DNA of 64,000 nucleotides from Ulota crispa (GCA_963920765.1 OY987246.1:18534868-18598867); one strand, 5' to 3'; positions 11,656 to 24,030 are shown, counted from the first letter of the stretch. Numbers and translations: made by a program. Notes: a model not told the origin generated them from the sequence alone.

Positions 11656-12397
11656 CTGCAAAAGCTCTCCTCTACCGAACAAAATTCCACTGCAACCAAA
11701 ACCAACTCTAAGACACTTTGACCACTGCACTGCCTTCCATGAAGGCAACAAGATGCTTAGGGTTTCTAAAGAAAATCACTGCTTGCAAGCACTGCAAAGG
11801 TAAAACTTTGACGCAAAAAGTGCAGGTCTTGCTCAATACCTAAGAACTACAGAAATTCAAAAGGATGAATCGAAACACAAAAAACAGAAACTCTACATGA
11901 TTTTTTAGGGCACCAGGATGTGACGGTAATAAGGCTTCTGAATCAAAAATTGTCCATAAGGTAGGTAGCTCAAATTGCGTCCCCTCTCATGAAAAGCATC
12001 ACATCCAAAGGTAACCCAGGAATGGACAGGAATGGATATGAGGTGGTGCTTGAATGGATCCTCTTTAATCATAAACGAAAAGGTGTTTTTTATTACAAGA
12101 GCCAATCAATCACACTCCTTGATTTCACCTCATCTCTTCTCTTTATAAGTTGCAAAAGGGAACAATTTACAAAAGACCCAGAATCACAAATAGGGTGCCT
12201 TACTATAAAAAACTTTGAAAATTCATCAACAATTCAATAATGCTTCAAAAAATACGAAAAAAAACTGTATTACATTTGGCACCCATTTCTCTTTATCTGA
12301 AAATTTCACAAAAATAATCTCCATGTCTTGGAAAGGGCCATGAAAAAAACAGGCAGATCAGCCCTAAAACTTTCGCTTTTCGAGCTACCCACCTTAC
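11656..12397 (-). other. Probable 5' UTR intron of the uL24 gene
   Basis: On the minus strand ATATTAG|GTAAGG at 12398/12397 is a strong donor and TTTTGCAG at 11656 is an acceptor two bases upstream of the start codon. The upstream exon would lie at about 12400-12480 or beyond. This is inferred from splice consensus alone. Most of the intron is a dispersed repeat shared with 44520-44903. Confidence 0.6.
11905..12362. repeat. Dispersed repeat shared with 44520-44903
   Basis: Colinear similarity to sequence downstream of GCP4: shared blocks include AACTTTGAAAATTCATC, ACAATTCAATA and CCATTTCTCTTT-TCT. I could not see inverted termini or coding sequence, so the class is open. One copy lies in the probable 5' UTR intron of uL24 and the other just past the 3' end of GCP4. 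Confidence 0.7.
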
Positions 12398-12699
12398 CTA
12401 ATATTTCGTCTCGCAGAACTTTCTCCAACGTGACGATGAGAGAGACTTTGAGACGGTCAATGCCACTTCACCGGGGAAACAAATAGTAGAACTATCAAAA
12501 GTTGTTGCCGTGAGTATTCCAATGCAAAAAATTTCAACCTCAACAACTGCTTTAATCAATGGAACACACGGTTTGATCAAATTCTGTTTGCATTTTTTCT
12601 CTGAGGAATGTGACAGTACGAATTGTAAATCGGAGTATGCCGTAGTAAATTACCTACAAGTAAGTCTTGGCTGGCTGAATAGGCCTGCCTTCCCTTGTC

Positions 12700-13010
12700 A
12701 CCTACTCAAGATCGGTGTTCCGCCAAAGGCTACTTTGAGATCAGGCAAACCCTAATAGTTTGGGCATTCATTGCTTTAAATCCATTCCACTTTTGTGCTC
12801 CGCTGCTTTCCTGGATTGCGGGAAGTTGTGCTCGTTTTACAGGTGCACACCCGTGATGAGCGTACTTCGAACGCGGGCACCGCATGTGACGCTGCTGCTA
12901 GCGCTCACATTCTGCGTCCCGAACCTCGCGGGGCACAGATTCCTCGGGGTCCGTTCGGAGGAGCGTCCACTGCCTTCGATCGAAGAGTGAGCGCCGAACC
13001 CTAATCCTAT
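12700..13010. other. GC-richer probable promoter/leader of the uL24 gene
   Basis: GC content rises sharply against the AT-rich surroundings, as it does around the other gene starts here. It contains several CpG-rich stretches but no coding homology I recognise. The most economical reading is promoter and 5' leader of the minus-strand uL24 gene; an exon of an unrecognised gene is the alternative. Confidence 0.35.
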
Positions 13011-13135
13011 AACGAATGAAACACTAAAATCATCCTCTCACGCATGAAAACCCACAATCATCCCCTGATGAAGGAAACACTAAAATAGTTGGATGAAATA
13101 CACTATAACTATTTTAATATTGCATCATATGTACT

Positions 13136-13490
13136 TTGACCCTTAAACGCAAGGCTGGTCACAGTGTAAGGTGGCGCTACGGTTGATAGGTGTCCATTTT
13201 ATTGAGTTGTTTTCAAAAGCTGCAAAAGTCAACAATGTATGCTAAATTTATGAAAATTACAAGAATGGTAGTATGGGATATAACATTGAGTTTCTAAATC
13301 TTCTCATAATTTGAGTTATCAAAAAATATGAATACACTTGATGAGGTTGTACTTTACCTTCCATGATGGACCATGTGTTCAGAATCACTTCTAAAAAAAC
13401 AGCAAATGAAAAACAACGATTTTCTTTTCTACAAAATGTTTTTTTATAACCAAAGGACTACATGCATTTGCCCTGACGTTTAGGGATTAA
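13136..13490. mobile_element. TTAA-type element, ~360-bp family, copy 2 (inverted)
   Basis: Left end TTGA-CCCTTAAACGC, right end GACGTTTAGGGA-TTAA. Its reverse complement is colinear with 6035-6400, sharing ACACATGGTCCATCATGGAA and the flanking oligo-T and AAAATCG blocks. One flanking TTAA has mutated to TTGA. Confidence 0.75.
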
Positions 13491-13501
13491 TCAATCCTCA
13501 A

Positions 13502-13887
13502 TAAGGTAGGACCACCCATTCCCAACGAGGGATCCAAACCCAACCTCTAGGGTGTGCTATTTTCAAGCCTTGGAATGCGTATTTTTTCCTTTTCAAGATT
13601 AAGACAAATGAGGTCATGACATGTGTCTCAAAAGAAAGTAGGAAGTAGTGAGCAAGAAGTTTTTTGGCTATGATCAAGATTAGGAGACTCTAGTGATTGT
13701 GTTTGGGTTCAAAACGCTTTATGCACTTCAAAATTTGTCTATAACTCAATTTTGTGTGAAAAATTCCAAAAAAATTGTGTCCCAATATTTTGTATGAAGC
13801 CACCAAAGATTTTTTTTTGTTGCATTGTTGTTCTAATGTGCTATCTTGCAAGAGCTTAAATGATCAGGAATAGGTGGTCCTACCTTA
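13502..13887. mobile_element. TA-flanked MITE, AGGTAGG family (long interior type)
   Basis: TA-AGGTAGGACCACCCATTCC at the left, GGAATAGGTGGTCCTACCT-TA at the right: about 20 bp of near-perfect TIR and a TA duplication, as in Tc1/mariner-type MITEs. The interior (GTGCTATTT, GGAATGC, GTAGGAAGTA-TGAGC) is shared with 52756-53436. Confidence 0.8.
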
Positions 13888-15745
13888 GCTAGTTCAATCT
13901 TAGTTATGTGCTCTTGTCACCTTTGAGATCTGGACCCATGTTGTTTTATTTATCAAAGATACCCAATTTCAAATGCACTAAGCTTAAAGTGGAAGCATTT
14001 TGTAACCAACTACAAAAGAGTTGGAGGCAACAAATAGTTTTTCTATGTAGGAAGATAGGTAACATTGGGATTGCTAGTTTTTTATAATTTTATTTGCTAA
14101 ACTAAAATTATTGTGCATTTTGGGAGTCAAAAGTGCTTTGAACCCATTGCCTACCTCTAAGCTTATGTAGTTCTAATAATAGCCAAACTACTTTCCTCTT
14201 ACTTTCTACTTCATTTTGGGACATGCAGCATGACTTAAGTGGTCCCAACCTTGAAAAGGACAAAAGAACACATTACAAAGCACCTTTTTTGGTTTTTCCT
14301 TGTTGAGATTGGAGATAGCGCCCCCTACATGTTGGGTATGGGGCGTTGTTGGCTATGGATGCTTCCACCCCTGCCTTGCTCATTGAGTGTGCAAGCAAAC
14401 GAGCTCAACCTAGGACAAAGGGATTGATAAAAAAGCTTTTAGAGTCAAATCTTGTGATACCATTGCAAGCATCATGGGAAATTATATGAGAACATCATCA
14501 ATCTAGCACTCTAAACCATTCACTAAAAATATTATTATATTTTGCTTAGCAATAGTATTAGATATTGTGATTACTATCATTGAAAGCTTATAAAGAAGCT
14601 TTTCCAATAAACTTAATGACATTTGGATTTGAAAATTGGATAATAAAAATAAAGCCTATTGAAAGCAAGTTAAAAGATAAACAAGGTAGAAATCATGCTT
14701 AAGAAAGAAATCTATGATAGTGGCATGGCATAGTTTCAAAACTTGACAAAGAACAATCAAATCACCACAATCCATAGACCCACTTGAAAAATTTAGGTAT
14801 AATTTAGGTATAGTTTGTTAATTTGAAATGGGGTCATTGATTGAGCCCATAGGCTTTACTGTTAAGAACTCAACTTCAAACCCAATGTCAAAACTCTAAA
14901 CAAGGAGTGAGCCTCAATATTGACTTATAGCTATTGTTTTTGGAATTAACATTTAAACAAATTTGCTCAAGTTCTTCCAATGGTTCTCCACTAAGATTAG
15001 TAGGAGCAAACCAGTTTCCCTCAATAATTACAATTCCATCCTCTTAATTCCAAGACCTTCCATTTTTTTGGAAAGCTGTTTTATTTTCTTTTCTTTTGAC
15101 TACGTTGAGATGTAAAGAACCACCACTTGGTAGGTCACAAAATATAAGAATAACAATACCTAGTTGGTTCCACAAAATTGGTTTCTAGATTATTTTGGCA
15201 TGGTGGAGATAACTGGTTTTTGAATTCTATATGATACTAGAGAGATGTAGTTTTCAATGACATAGAGATTATAATCATAAGTGGTTTAATGGCTCACAAT
15301 TTTAATCTCTTTGTACTTGAGCAAACTAGAAACACAGTCTAAACCTCAATATTGAACAAGAACAAAACATACTTTCTATGTGTACACTTGAATAGATGAA
15401 ACTAGGATTAATTTAGGATACACTTAATTCTCAATTGAATACAATGATACTTAGTTAAAGTCAACCTTTGTAAGAGACACATTTTGATAGTATCAAGATC
15501 CCATTTTTTTGTGTGTTGTAAGACCTAGTTGAATGGAGTGTTTTTTTTTGCATAAGGCATTGACCTTATCCAAGCATCACTACATGTAAGACTAAATACT
15601 ACAAGGATAAAACCTCTTGTAGCGTAGCTGCTTATTGAAAACATATTTTAAGACAAATCTAAAGTACTTCAATCCCCTATAGAACCTAACAAAAATCATT
15701 GAACAAAAGATTCATTAACAAGAATCATTTCCAAATAAGTAGACC
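13888..15745. other. AT-rich intergenic sequence
   Basis: I recognise no gene or bounded element in this 1.86 kb. A short open frame near 14239-14427 has no recognisable homology. Confidence 0.35.
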
Positions 15746-15969
15746 TTAACCCCTAAACATTTGAGCAACCAACACATTATGAGGTGTTTTTCTTGTATTT
15801 GGAATAGATTCACACATTCACTACATTTGAGATCAACAAAGAAGTTGGAGAATATATCAAAACAATTCTAGTAAGCTTCTTGAGATCCCAAATTAAAACT
15901 TCTTATTAGTAGCAAATGCCAATTATACAACAACGTATATACTATGCCCTATGGTCATTTAAGGGTTAA
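15746..15969. mobile_element. TTAA-flanked MITE, ~230-bp family, copy B (inverted)
   Basis: TTAA-CCCCTAAACATTTGAGC and CATTTAAGGG-TTAA. The reverse complement is colinear with copy A at 3829-4055, including the internal TAATTGGCATTTGCTAC and AACTTCTTTGTTGATCTC blocks. Confidence 0.85.
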
Positions 15970-16399
15970 AGAATGCAAGTTGAAAGTGAATAAAGAACTA
16001 GGACAAACTTCCAAATAACCCATCACAAGGAATGTTATACCTTGAACAGGGATCCATGAGCCGTGAGTCATGAGACTAGATTTTCTGTCAAAATACTAAA
16101 CTTCACCTATAACCGTGTACATAAAGACTTATAATTGTGCATGTGAAACTTTTGTAAACCCGTCCCCGCTCACAGAAATTTTGGCTCACCGCTCACTGCT
16201 CACAAAACAGCGTCGTCCAGCCAATCACACAACATTCCCAAACAAAGAAACTTTGAAGATCCGAAGTGATAATATATCACGCTACATCATGATTACCTCT
16301 CAATCCAATCAACATGTTGTTTCAAACCGCAACAAGGAATTAAAGTAAATCCCCAATAAGCTTACAGTAACCTCTAATAGAAAAAATGTGAAGAACCTG

Positions 16400-16655
16400 A
16401 GATCTTCTGCAAATAGTTTTGGAGCATATAAGGAGGTCAAAAATCCTCTGCATCATCAACCACAGGAGCCCTTTCTGAGGGTACACCGCCCCAGCATGGC
16501 TGCTTTAGCTAACTGACGTGGCCCATGCCTGGGGGCACAAATCTGTCAAGTTCTGCTGTTGGTGGAGGGTGGAAACGGCTACCGGTTGTTCAGAGAAGCA
16601 AACTTGACAAAAGCATCGTGCAGCTCTGTTCACTAACCAGCTGTGAACTCTACTA
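16400..16655 (-). other. Probable 3' UTR of the TcdA-like gene
   Basis: Sequence just past the stop of the minus-strand TcdA-like gene is GC-richer than the flank and holds no conserved frame. Assigned to the 3' UTR by position only; 15970-16399 shows nothing further. Confidence 0.35.
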
Positions 16656-19600
16656 TTAGCTTAAATCTCTTGCTGCACGAGACAACACAGACTCCACCAT
16701 TGAAAAAAATTCCCACTCATCAAACGCTAAGTCCTCCAAGGTCGTTGATTCATGAGCTTCCGCCTGCCACATACCAGTCCTATTAGTACCGGATTAAGAA
16801 TGTCAAACAAAAACGAAAAAATAATAATTTAAGAACTTGAGCAAAAAACTTAACCAAAACACCCGTTACCGCGAGGTAACAACAAGCCAATTCATCATGC
16901 AGCTATAATAAAGGTGTTAATCATGAACCACTAACCTCGTCAAAGGTAAACAACACCAGGTTGTCAATAGTAGGAGGCCGTGACTGGTCCCATCTGCATC
17001 CTCACACAGAAAGACTACCAATAAAAAAACCATGAAACGGATCATTTTATATTTGCTTGCTTACTGTGACTACAGACACAGAATTGAGACACGAGAAATG
17101 AAAACAGAAAGGGATTCAGAGGCAGAACAAGTTACACTTGAACGTGAAAAAGGACGATATGAAATGCAGTAATACATAAGAAAGGACAAGTTACACATGG
17201 TCCATATTGAGCGGTATGATGTGAAAACAAGATGTTGTGTACCTGGTAAGAGTGAGATTGTTCACAGAGCGCCACATGCCTCTGCCTACACTGGTGGAGT
17301 CTTGATTTCTAGCACTGCGGCCACGCCAAAGCTCTCGTACAATATAAGCAACTTCTTCTTTATCCACCTACATCATCACACAAAGTACTGTTGCTGAAGT
17401 AAATGGCGTAAGCAGGGTTTTCAGTATTTCAGGAATATCAACAACTATCGTCAAACCGTGAAGATTGTCAGTGATTCATCATAAGGAGGTCTTTCTCTAT
17501 GGTCATAATGATTATAGTGAGACATTCAATGATTGATAGAGAGGGTTCTCTTATGCTGTTGTCAAAAGATTCATGGAATAGAGTATTTATACTAAAAACC
17601 ATGGGTTTTGAAAAGCTTTAATATTTGCTCCAAGGAGGGATATCTATGCAAGGCAGTACCTCGACAGCTTCAGCAGAGCCAAACTGAAGCTCTTCCCGCT
17701 CAACCAGCCGCCGGTGAAGTACTCCATAGTGCTCCACATCCAGGTTTACCACGGGCTCAGTCTGCACAGGCAAGCCTGCGATTTGAGTGACCACGTACGT
17801 GGCCATTACTTGACCGAATATTGCTGGAATGGTGCCCATCACTGGAATTATACGCACCCTAAACCCTGGCACCACCTGCATCACATTTGCGTTCACATCA
17901 TTCTTGCCTCAGTCCATAGAAAACAAAGAAATGACAAGAGATGCATCCAGGACAAGCTTCGTGGAGAGTATGGTCCAAACAAGTGCGAAATCTCAACAAA
18001 TGTCTCGTTTTATAGAAACTTCAGTACCATCTTGTGCAGAGTTTGACAAACCTGATAATCCGCTGGCTGTGCATCCTCTCCATTGGGACTTTTGAAGGGC
18101 AGCAACTTCGCTTTCGGTTTCTCCAGAGAGAAAACCACCGGGATCCCTCCAAGAATGCCATGCTCTCTTCTCAAACGATGCCGTACCTGTCACAGTCCAC
18201 GCCGGGTCTTAAACCTCCACAATTTAATCTATTTGAAAGGGACGTCAATCAAGCGGTATTCTGGAAAATCTTGTGCGGAGACTCACAGATCGAGAAAGAG
18301 GATCATTCGACGACTCCTTTAAGTCCGCAATGCGAATACGCGTGGGATCAACCCGAGCACCAGCTCCTGTTGCTGACAACACTTTCAGACCCTTCTTTAC
18401 ACAGGCTGCCAAGAGCGCGACCTGTGCACACGTAGACCGAAACAAAAGGGAACAAGGAAAGCTCAGTACAAGCCCAACATTGAGCAGAGTGAATGTGACG
18501 AAGAGAGAAATCACTCTACAGTTAAGTCATTCAAAGTCTCTGGATGTGTGACATTTATTTCTCAGTGGAGAAGAGCAAGAACCTTGGTGTCAATGTTGTC
18601 AATACAATCAAGGACGTAGTCAGGAGAGCCAGAGAGAAGCTCGTCTTGAACGGATGCATCGAACATTTGCCCTCGTGCCTCCACTTGACACTCCGGGAAG
18701 ATTCGTTGGAAATGATTCTGCAAGCATACAGCTTTCGACATGCCAACATCTGCCCGCGTGGCGACCGCATGACGATTCAACGACGACAATGAGACCTGGA
18801 AAAACACGAAGCTGAGTCAATCAAGGAACCAGAGATGAACAAAGAGTTAGCCACCTTAGTTGAAAGTGCTCAAGATCAACTACCAGAAAAAAAAATAGAA
18901 CACAATACTCATTACGTTTCAAAGTACTTAAGCAATGAAAAATTCCAAGCAAAGATGAGGGTTTAGATTCCGAAAAGTTACTGAAATGAGCACCAGCATA
19001 ACAACCTCGTACAAATCATGCATAATGTAGCTTCCCATGCTCCACCCTAAATCATCAAAGATTAAAGAGTCTGGAGCGAAATACAATCAAACTGAAGTAA
19101 GGATTATCAATATAATGGCAATATAATGGCAATTTAATCTATTTTGGAGGACATCCCGACCTGATCAAAATCAATTAACCGTAACTTGCCTACTCCAGAA
19201 CGCAATAGCATAGCGGCTGCATGGCTGCCTACGCCACCAAGTCCAACTACCACTACAAAAGCGCGGTGCACCTTCAACTGGCCCGCATCTCCAAAGAATT
19301 GTACATTCCTGCAAACAAACACATGGTCTGAGAGGCCGTTGTGAACATCATCACAAACCCTACTTGCTATGGCCCAAAGGCATGAAACTGATCAGCATCT
19401 TCAAAGAGCACGCTGAAGCCCCGGTTCTAGGTCTTCAAAGCGTGGGGATTTCAAGAAGAAATCTCACAGCATACTAGCTTTCCTCTCCTCCAGGTCTTCA
19501 ATATCACAAACCAGCTAGAAAATAACACACAAAAAAAAACCAAAAAAATGAATGAATACATAGTAAAGTGATTACTATCAAAATGTAACCTGAAGTGATA

Positions 19601-20549
19601 TGATACATACCTGGTGAATTGCTCATTGACAATCTCATCACGCAAGAAATCTTCAACTGGAAGATTGTTACTCAGTTTCGTCAATCTTGGCAGCGGCGAC
19701 ACTTTATCGGAAGTAGTTTCTGCACAAAGCACATGCATACAAGACACGTCAACTCACACTCAAACACAAACAAACACTGACATACCTAATGAAGGAAATC
19801 AGGAATCCAGTTTTAGTCCTTGTCAATTTCATATGCTCTTATAAGCAAAATAATTCATCCAATTACGATGATGAAGTCAGATCATGCATCATGGCGATAT
19901 TAGGTACTCTTAAGGCATTTTCGATCAGTCAGGTTTAGGGTTTAAGACAGAGTAAAATTTCCATGGAAACGAGAAACTTAACAACAACAGATCACCGATT
20001 CTAAGAAAAGGAGTTACGTACCAGTGTCACCGTTCGCGGTTTTACTAGGCTCTAGGAACGGCTCATACGTAGGATTCTTCACTAACGACGGAATTGTCAG
20101 GTGCTTCCTGAAAACCGAAATAAGCAAAAAAAAAAAATGTTAGAGTAAGAGTAGGTTTTGTAAGCATTTTTCCATGGCCAGGAATCAATGACAAAACCTC
20201 GATTGATCAATGACTAAACCTCGATTGATCAATGACAAAACCTCGACGGAATTGTCAGGTGCTTCCTAAAAACCGAAATAAGCAAAAAAAAATGTTAGAG
20301 TAAGAGTAGGTTTTGTAAGCATTTTTTCATGGCCAAAAGTCAATGACAAAACCTCAATTGATCAATGACAAAAGCTCGATTGAGTGGCGCAGGAGGTGTT
20401 GTTTACCGAGTGGTGGAAGTGCCGGTACACTTGAAGCCCGAGCGCCACGACAGGACGGCGAGCGTGAGAACTGAACCGACCAAAGCTCCGGCTCCGAGCA
20501 CCAGCAATGAAGTGGTGGAGGCGGAAGAGGCTTCGCCTAAGCTTACCAT
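16656..20549 (-). CDS. TcdA-like tRNA threonylcarbamoyladenosine dehydratase
   Basis: An E1/ThiF-fold enzyme, homologous to E. coli TcdA and yeast Tcd1/2, which use ATP to cyclise t6A37 of ANN-decoding tRNAs to ct6A. Exons in order: 20549-20407, 20107-20022, 19719-19611, 19308-19161, 18795-18583, 18421-18287, 18186-18052, 17875-17660, 17367-17243, 16993-16936 and 16763-16656. The phases join cleanly to give 491 aa. Residues 15-33 form one hydrophobic helix (LVLGAGALVGSVLTL), a membrane anchor as in the yeast outer-mitochondrial-membrane enzymes. Exon 4 carries the nucleotide-binding loop VVVGLGGVGSHAA and the acidic LRLIDFD strand; exon 5 SLSSLNRHA and VLDCIDNIDTK; exon 6 LSATGAGARVDPTRI; exon 8 PGFRVRIIPVMGTIPAIFG. 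Two donors are weak (GTCGGG after exon 4, GTTCTT after exon 5). A 158-bp tandem duplication beside exon 2 copies its acceptor. Confidence 0.93.
20087..20395. repeat. 158-bp tandem duplication over the exon 2 acceptor
   Basis: GACGGAATTGTCAGGTGCTT occurs at 20087 and again at 20245, each followed by the same ~150 bp (oligo-A, GTAGGTTTTGTAAGCATTTT, CAATGACAAAACCTC). On the minus strand the inner copy is the first 21 bases of exon 2 of the TcdA-like gene with its acceptor, and the outer copy keeps a usable TTTTTAG acceptor. A 22-bp sub-repeat (ATCAATGACAAAACCTCGAT) occurs three times near 20184-20245. Confidence 0.8.
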
Positions 20550-20978
20550 GGTCGCGGAGGACGACGACAATGTCAGCTCCAGGGCGTGGCCATGACATTA
20601 ATTAATACAGCTCCGAAACAACAGAACTTCATAGGAGTGTGACCAGTTCTGCATGCACTTGAAGGCAAATCGCAAGCTGGATTGTCGTCGTCAATGCGCA
20701 AAACGAGAGCTCTTGAATTGGTCTTGAACGTGGCGATCCTGCTCTCGAGGTGGCGGGGCTTTTGGGACGAGTGACGGAGAGAGAGTTGAGTGAGAGTGCC
20801 GCGCCTTGGTGGTGGTCCATCGTTCGGGGTCTGCGACCGAGTCTATAGACTCGGTGTGACCGTGACATGAATACTTTTTGGTCCTAAGAGCGTGACCTAA
20901 AAGGACGCTGCAACAGACGGACAGCACGGTTTTTTTTTTTTCATTTTTTAAGAAGTGCCAAAGTGGCGATTTAACCCT

Positions 20979-21630
20979 TTAACCTCTCAACGCCCCTGGA
21001 ATTTTGGAGTATCTTAAAATTTGCTTGAAAATGCATAAAATGTTGACATTTTGATTTATCTTATCAATTTTTTTGAAATGTAACCGTACAAATTCAAAGT
21101 AAACATGTTATAGACTGCATACAAAAAGAAATCACAACTATTTCACTTATGGATTGAAAGATTATAATGTTTGATCATGAGGGTGTTAAAACTGTGAAAG
21201 TGATTTGAAGTCTTTTGATCCTCTTTTTGCATCTCAAATCTAAAATTGAGGGTACCAAAAAAATATGAGTATGTAAAGTACAACATGCATAACCGCAATC
21301 AATTTACAGTTTCTCAAAATCTATTCTACAATTTTTTTAAATGAAATTTTTAATGCAATTTTTTCTCCAAGTTCTAGTGTACTTGAGGCTCATTTCCAAG
21401 AGCCTTCAACACTAGAAAGTGAAGATTTGCAATGGACACCCTTGCGCAAAATCTTGAATAGACAAATCATGTTAATTCATTTTCAAGATTAGAGTCTTGA
21501 TGCTGAAACTAGACTTCAACAACAATTTAGATATAATAATAACCACAAAAAAATATTGAAAAAACTTTGGGAATCCTTGAACAAAATTCACAAGGGCAAA
21601 ATTTTAGCCCCTTGAGAGTTGAGGGGTTAA
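20979..21630. mobile_element. TTAA-flanked element, ~650-bp family, copy 1
   Basis: TTAA-CCTCTCAACGCCCC at the left and GAGAGTTGAGGGG-TTAA at the right. Inverted relative to, and colinear with, 39097-39742. No coding region. Its right TTAA (21627-21630) is shared with the next element. Confidence 0.85.
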
Positions 21631-22537
21631 GGACCATGCGACCATATTTTGGTTGTTGGGAGTGGTTTTTGGACTTTAGGTTGAAATCGCTCAATAATTT
21701 GGAATTTGGTCTTGAAGTACGCACATGAACACAAGAATTTTGCATTCATCTAAAAAAATAACAATGCAATTGGATATGTGCGTTGATAAATAATGGTGTT
21801 TATACGGCATGGCTTCAAAATACGTATTCATTTTTTTTTGTCAAAGACGAATCAAAGCAACAACGCAATACATCAAGTATGCAAGAAGAATGTCAAATTT
21901 AATTCAATTGCACAATTCTATAAAATTTCAAATTGCTTAAGAAATACGTTTGTATTGTTTTCCTATACAATAGTAGTGTAATTGTAATATTTGAAGATCT
22001 ACTAAAATGGTGTTGTCATTTTGGCTTTAAAATTTGTCCTCATATATTTAAGGCCGATTCTTGATTGTTTTCACCAATTGGATTTTCTAAAATAATTATC
22101 AAATTTCTTGTAGAACCGTTTTAGGGTAGCAAAGAAAGTGGGTTTTTGACCCTTTTGTCCACTTAGCTACACCTTGTGATTGCTATTTTTGTCTATATTA
22201 TGTGAAACTAGTTTTGTTGGAAAGGTGGGAAACCTTGCTTTCTAGAAATGTAAGGCTCTTCTCAATCAAAGCTTGCATGAAAGGTTAACATTCAAAACTA
22301 AACAAGAATGAAACACAAGAGATTTTTCGCATACGGCTCGCTCAATCACTATAATATTTCACCTCCAACAGTAGATCTAGCTGAAATTTTGGCGCTTTAC
22401 AATAAACAAGGCGTACTTCCCATTTGTACGGTTGGATTATTGAAAATGGGTCCATATTTGAGTCAATTCCAAAACTAAGCTTATAGCCTCTATTTTCAGT
22501 GGATTCTATGAAAATGGATGTGTTGTTAAAGGGTTAA
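21627..22537. mobile_element. TTAA-flanked element, ~910-bp family, copy 2
   Basis: Begins TTAA-GGACCATGCGACC and ends TTAAAGGG-TTAA. Colinear with 6650-7559. It stands end to end with the 650-bp element, with a single TTAA between them. Confidence 0.75.
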
Positions 22538-22837
22538 AATGTTGTAGTGGTGCTCTATATTTCAACATTCATCCACGTATTGGATACAAAATATCACATT
22601 AGCACAGATTACATGTCTATAATTTGTTTTTCATCCACAAATTGGCAATTTCATCCAAGTTTTTTTAAAATTTTGAAGCTTTTTGGCAGTCTCATCCAAG
22701 TAATTGTGTTTTTTTTCTATAGGCTTGGTACTAGTCAAAAAAATTGGTGGAATTTTGTCCCAAATCGCTAGAAAAAGAAACCCTGACGGACAATGCACAA
22801 TGCCCTTTTATGAATTTTTTACATCAATAAGTACTAA

Positions 22838-23152
22838 TAAAGGAGCACCCATAAGCGTCAAACCAAGGGTTTTGAACATGATGAGTATTAATAAACTACT
22901 AGCAAATTATAGGATCCAATTAGAAACAGAAAAATAATGAGTTTGTACTTTTGAATGTATTTTTGGGATACTTTGAAATTAAGTTGTGAATTTTTAAAAA
23001 GCAAACTACCATTGCACCCATAACCACTTTTAAGATTTCATGTTCACATGTTATACATCCTTGTCATTACATCTATTTACTTCCAAAATTTTTCCTAGTT
23101 TTCATAGCTGACAGTTATGGAGATAGCATTGCTTATGGGTGCTCCTACCTTA
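22838..23152. mobile_element. TA-flanked MITE, AGGTAGG family, short type, copy 1
   Basis: TA-AAGGAGCACCCATAAGC left (three bases of the terminus lost), GCTTATGGGTGCTCCTACCT-TA right. Colinear with 32433-32751 (ACATCCTTGTCATTACATCT) and with the ends of 60954-61388. The right TA is shared with the Stowaway-like element that follows. Confidence 0.85.
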
Positions 23153-23726
23153 CTTCCTCTGTTTCTAAAAGAAACCCAGATTCATGTTTTTTTTTGTTTT
23201 AGAAAGAAACCCGTATTTGTCTCTTGAGTTGGTTAAAAAAAATCCTACGTTTATCTCTAAAATGAAATTAACTACTTAATATGTTTGGTGATATATCTTG
23301 GGCTTTTTATGCTCATTGATTGCTAATGTTAGCATTACAAACTTGATTTAGTGATTGTTGTTTGCAAATTTTGCCTATCATTAAGCTAGAATCATCAATA
23401 ACATCAACAAAAAGATTTGGTTTTTTTATAGATGCGACTACTTGGGCAACTAGGCTAACTTGTTTTTTACTTACAACTGCATTGACACACTTCATATTAA
23501 TCATTTTTCAAACCATTTGTGACAATAACAAAACACTTGAAATTTCAAAACTTTGGTACTAATTTTCTCTCTTTCTTAAAAAACCTTAATTCTAGAAAAA
23601 ACTAAAATTAGGTTTGAAATGATTTAAGCCTAATATCCATTAACTTCCAATTACAATTTGTTGTTAATATTCCTTAATTCTTCACAAATTCTCAAATATG
23701 GGTTTCTTTCAGAAGCAGAGGGAGTA
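23151..23726. mobile_element. Stowaway-like MITE, larger
   Basis: TA-CTTCCTCTGTTTCTAAAAG left, GAAGCAGAGGGAG-TA right, with GAAACCC / GGGTTTCTTTC extending the inverted repeat to about 30 bp. About 572 bp, AT-rich, non-coding. Confidence 0.8.
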
Positions 23727-23734
23727 ATGTAGAA

Positions 23735-24030
23735 GAACCTAAAACCAACACTTGTTTCAAATGCAGCGCTCTAGAAGGTCTTTTGAGAATGTAGTACCAT
23801 GTGCTTGATAGAAAATGGACACATATGCAAGCAAAAAAAATTCAGAATTTTCTGAGATTGTATGAATAAACTACAAACTATTAAAGATAACTCTCTAGAT
23901 TGTCCTATTGTCAAACCTAGACCCCTTTGAAATGCTCAAATTGAAATGAAAAGGCGCCATAAAAAAGACTATATCACATGTTTAGCTTTTGCGCCATATA
24001 CACAATTTGTGTTCTCTATACCCAATTATA
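23735..24030. repeat. Dispersed repeat shared with 53437-53760
   Basis: Colinear similarity, including GATTGTATGAATAAA, ATGCAAGCAAAA and an ACCTAAAAC start, with sequence at 53437-53760. No termini or coding region identified. In both places it directly follows a TA-flanked MITE. Confidence 0.6.
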
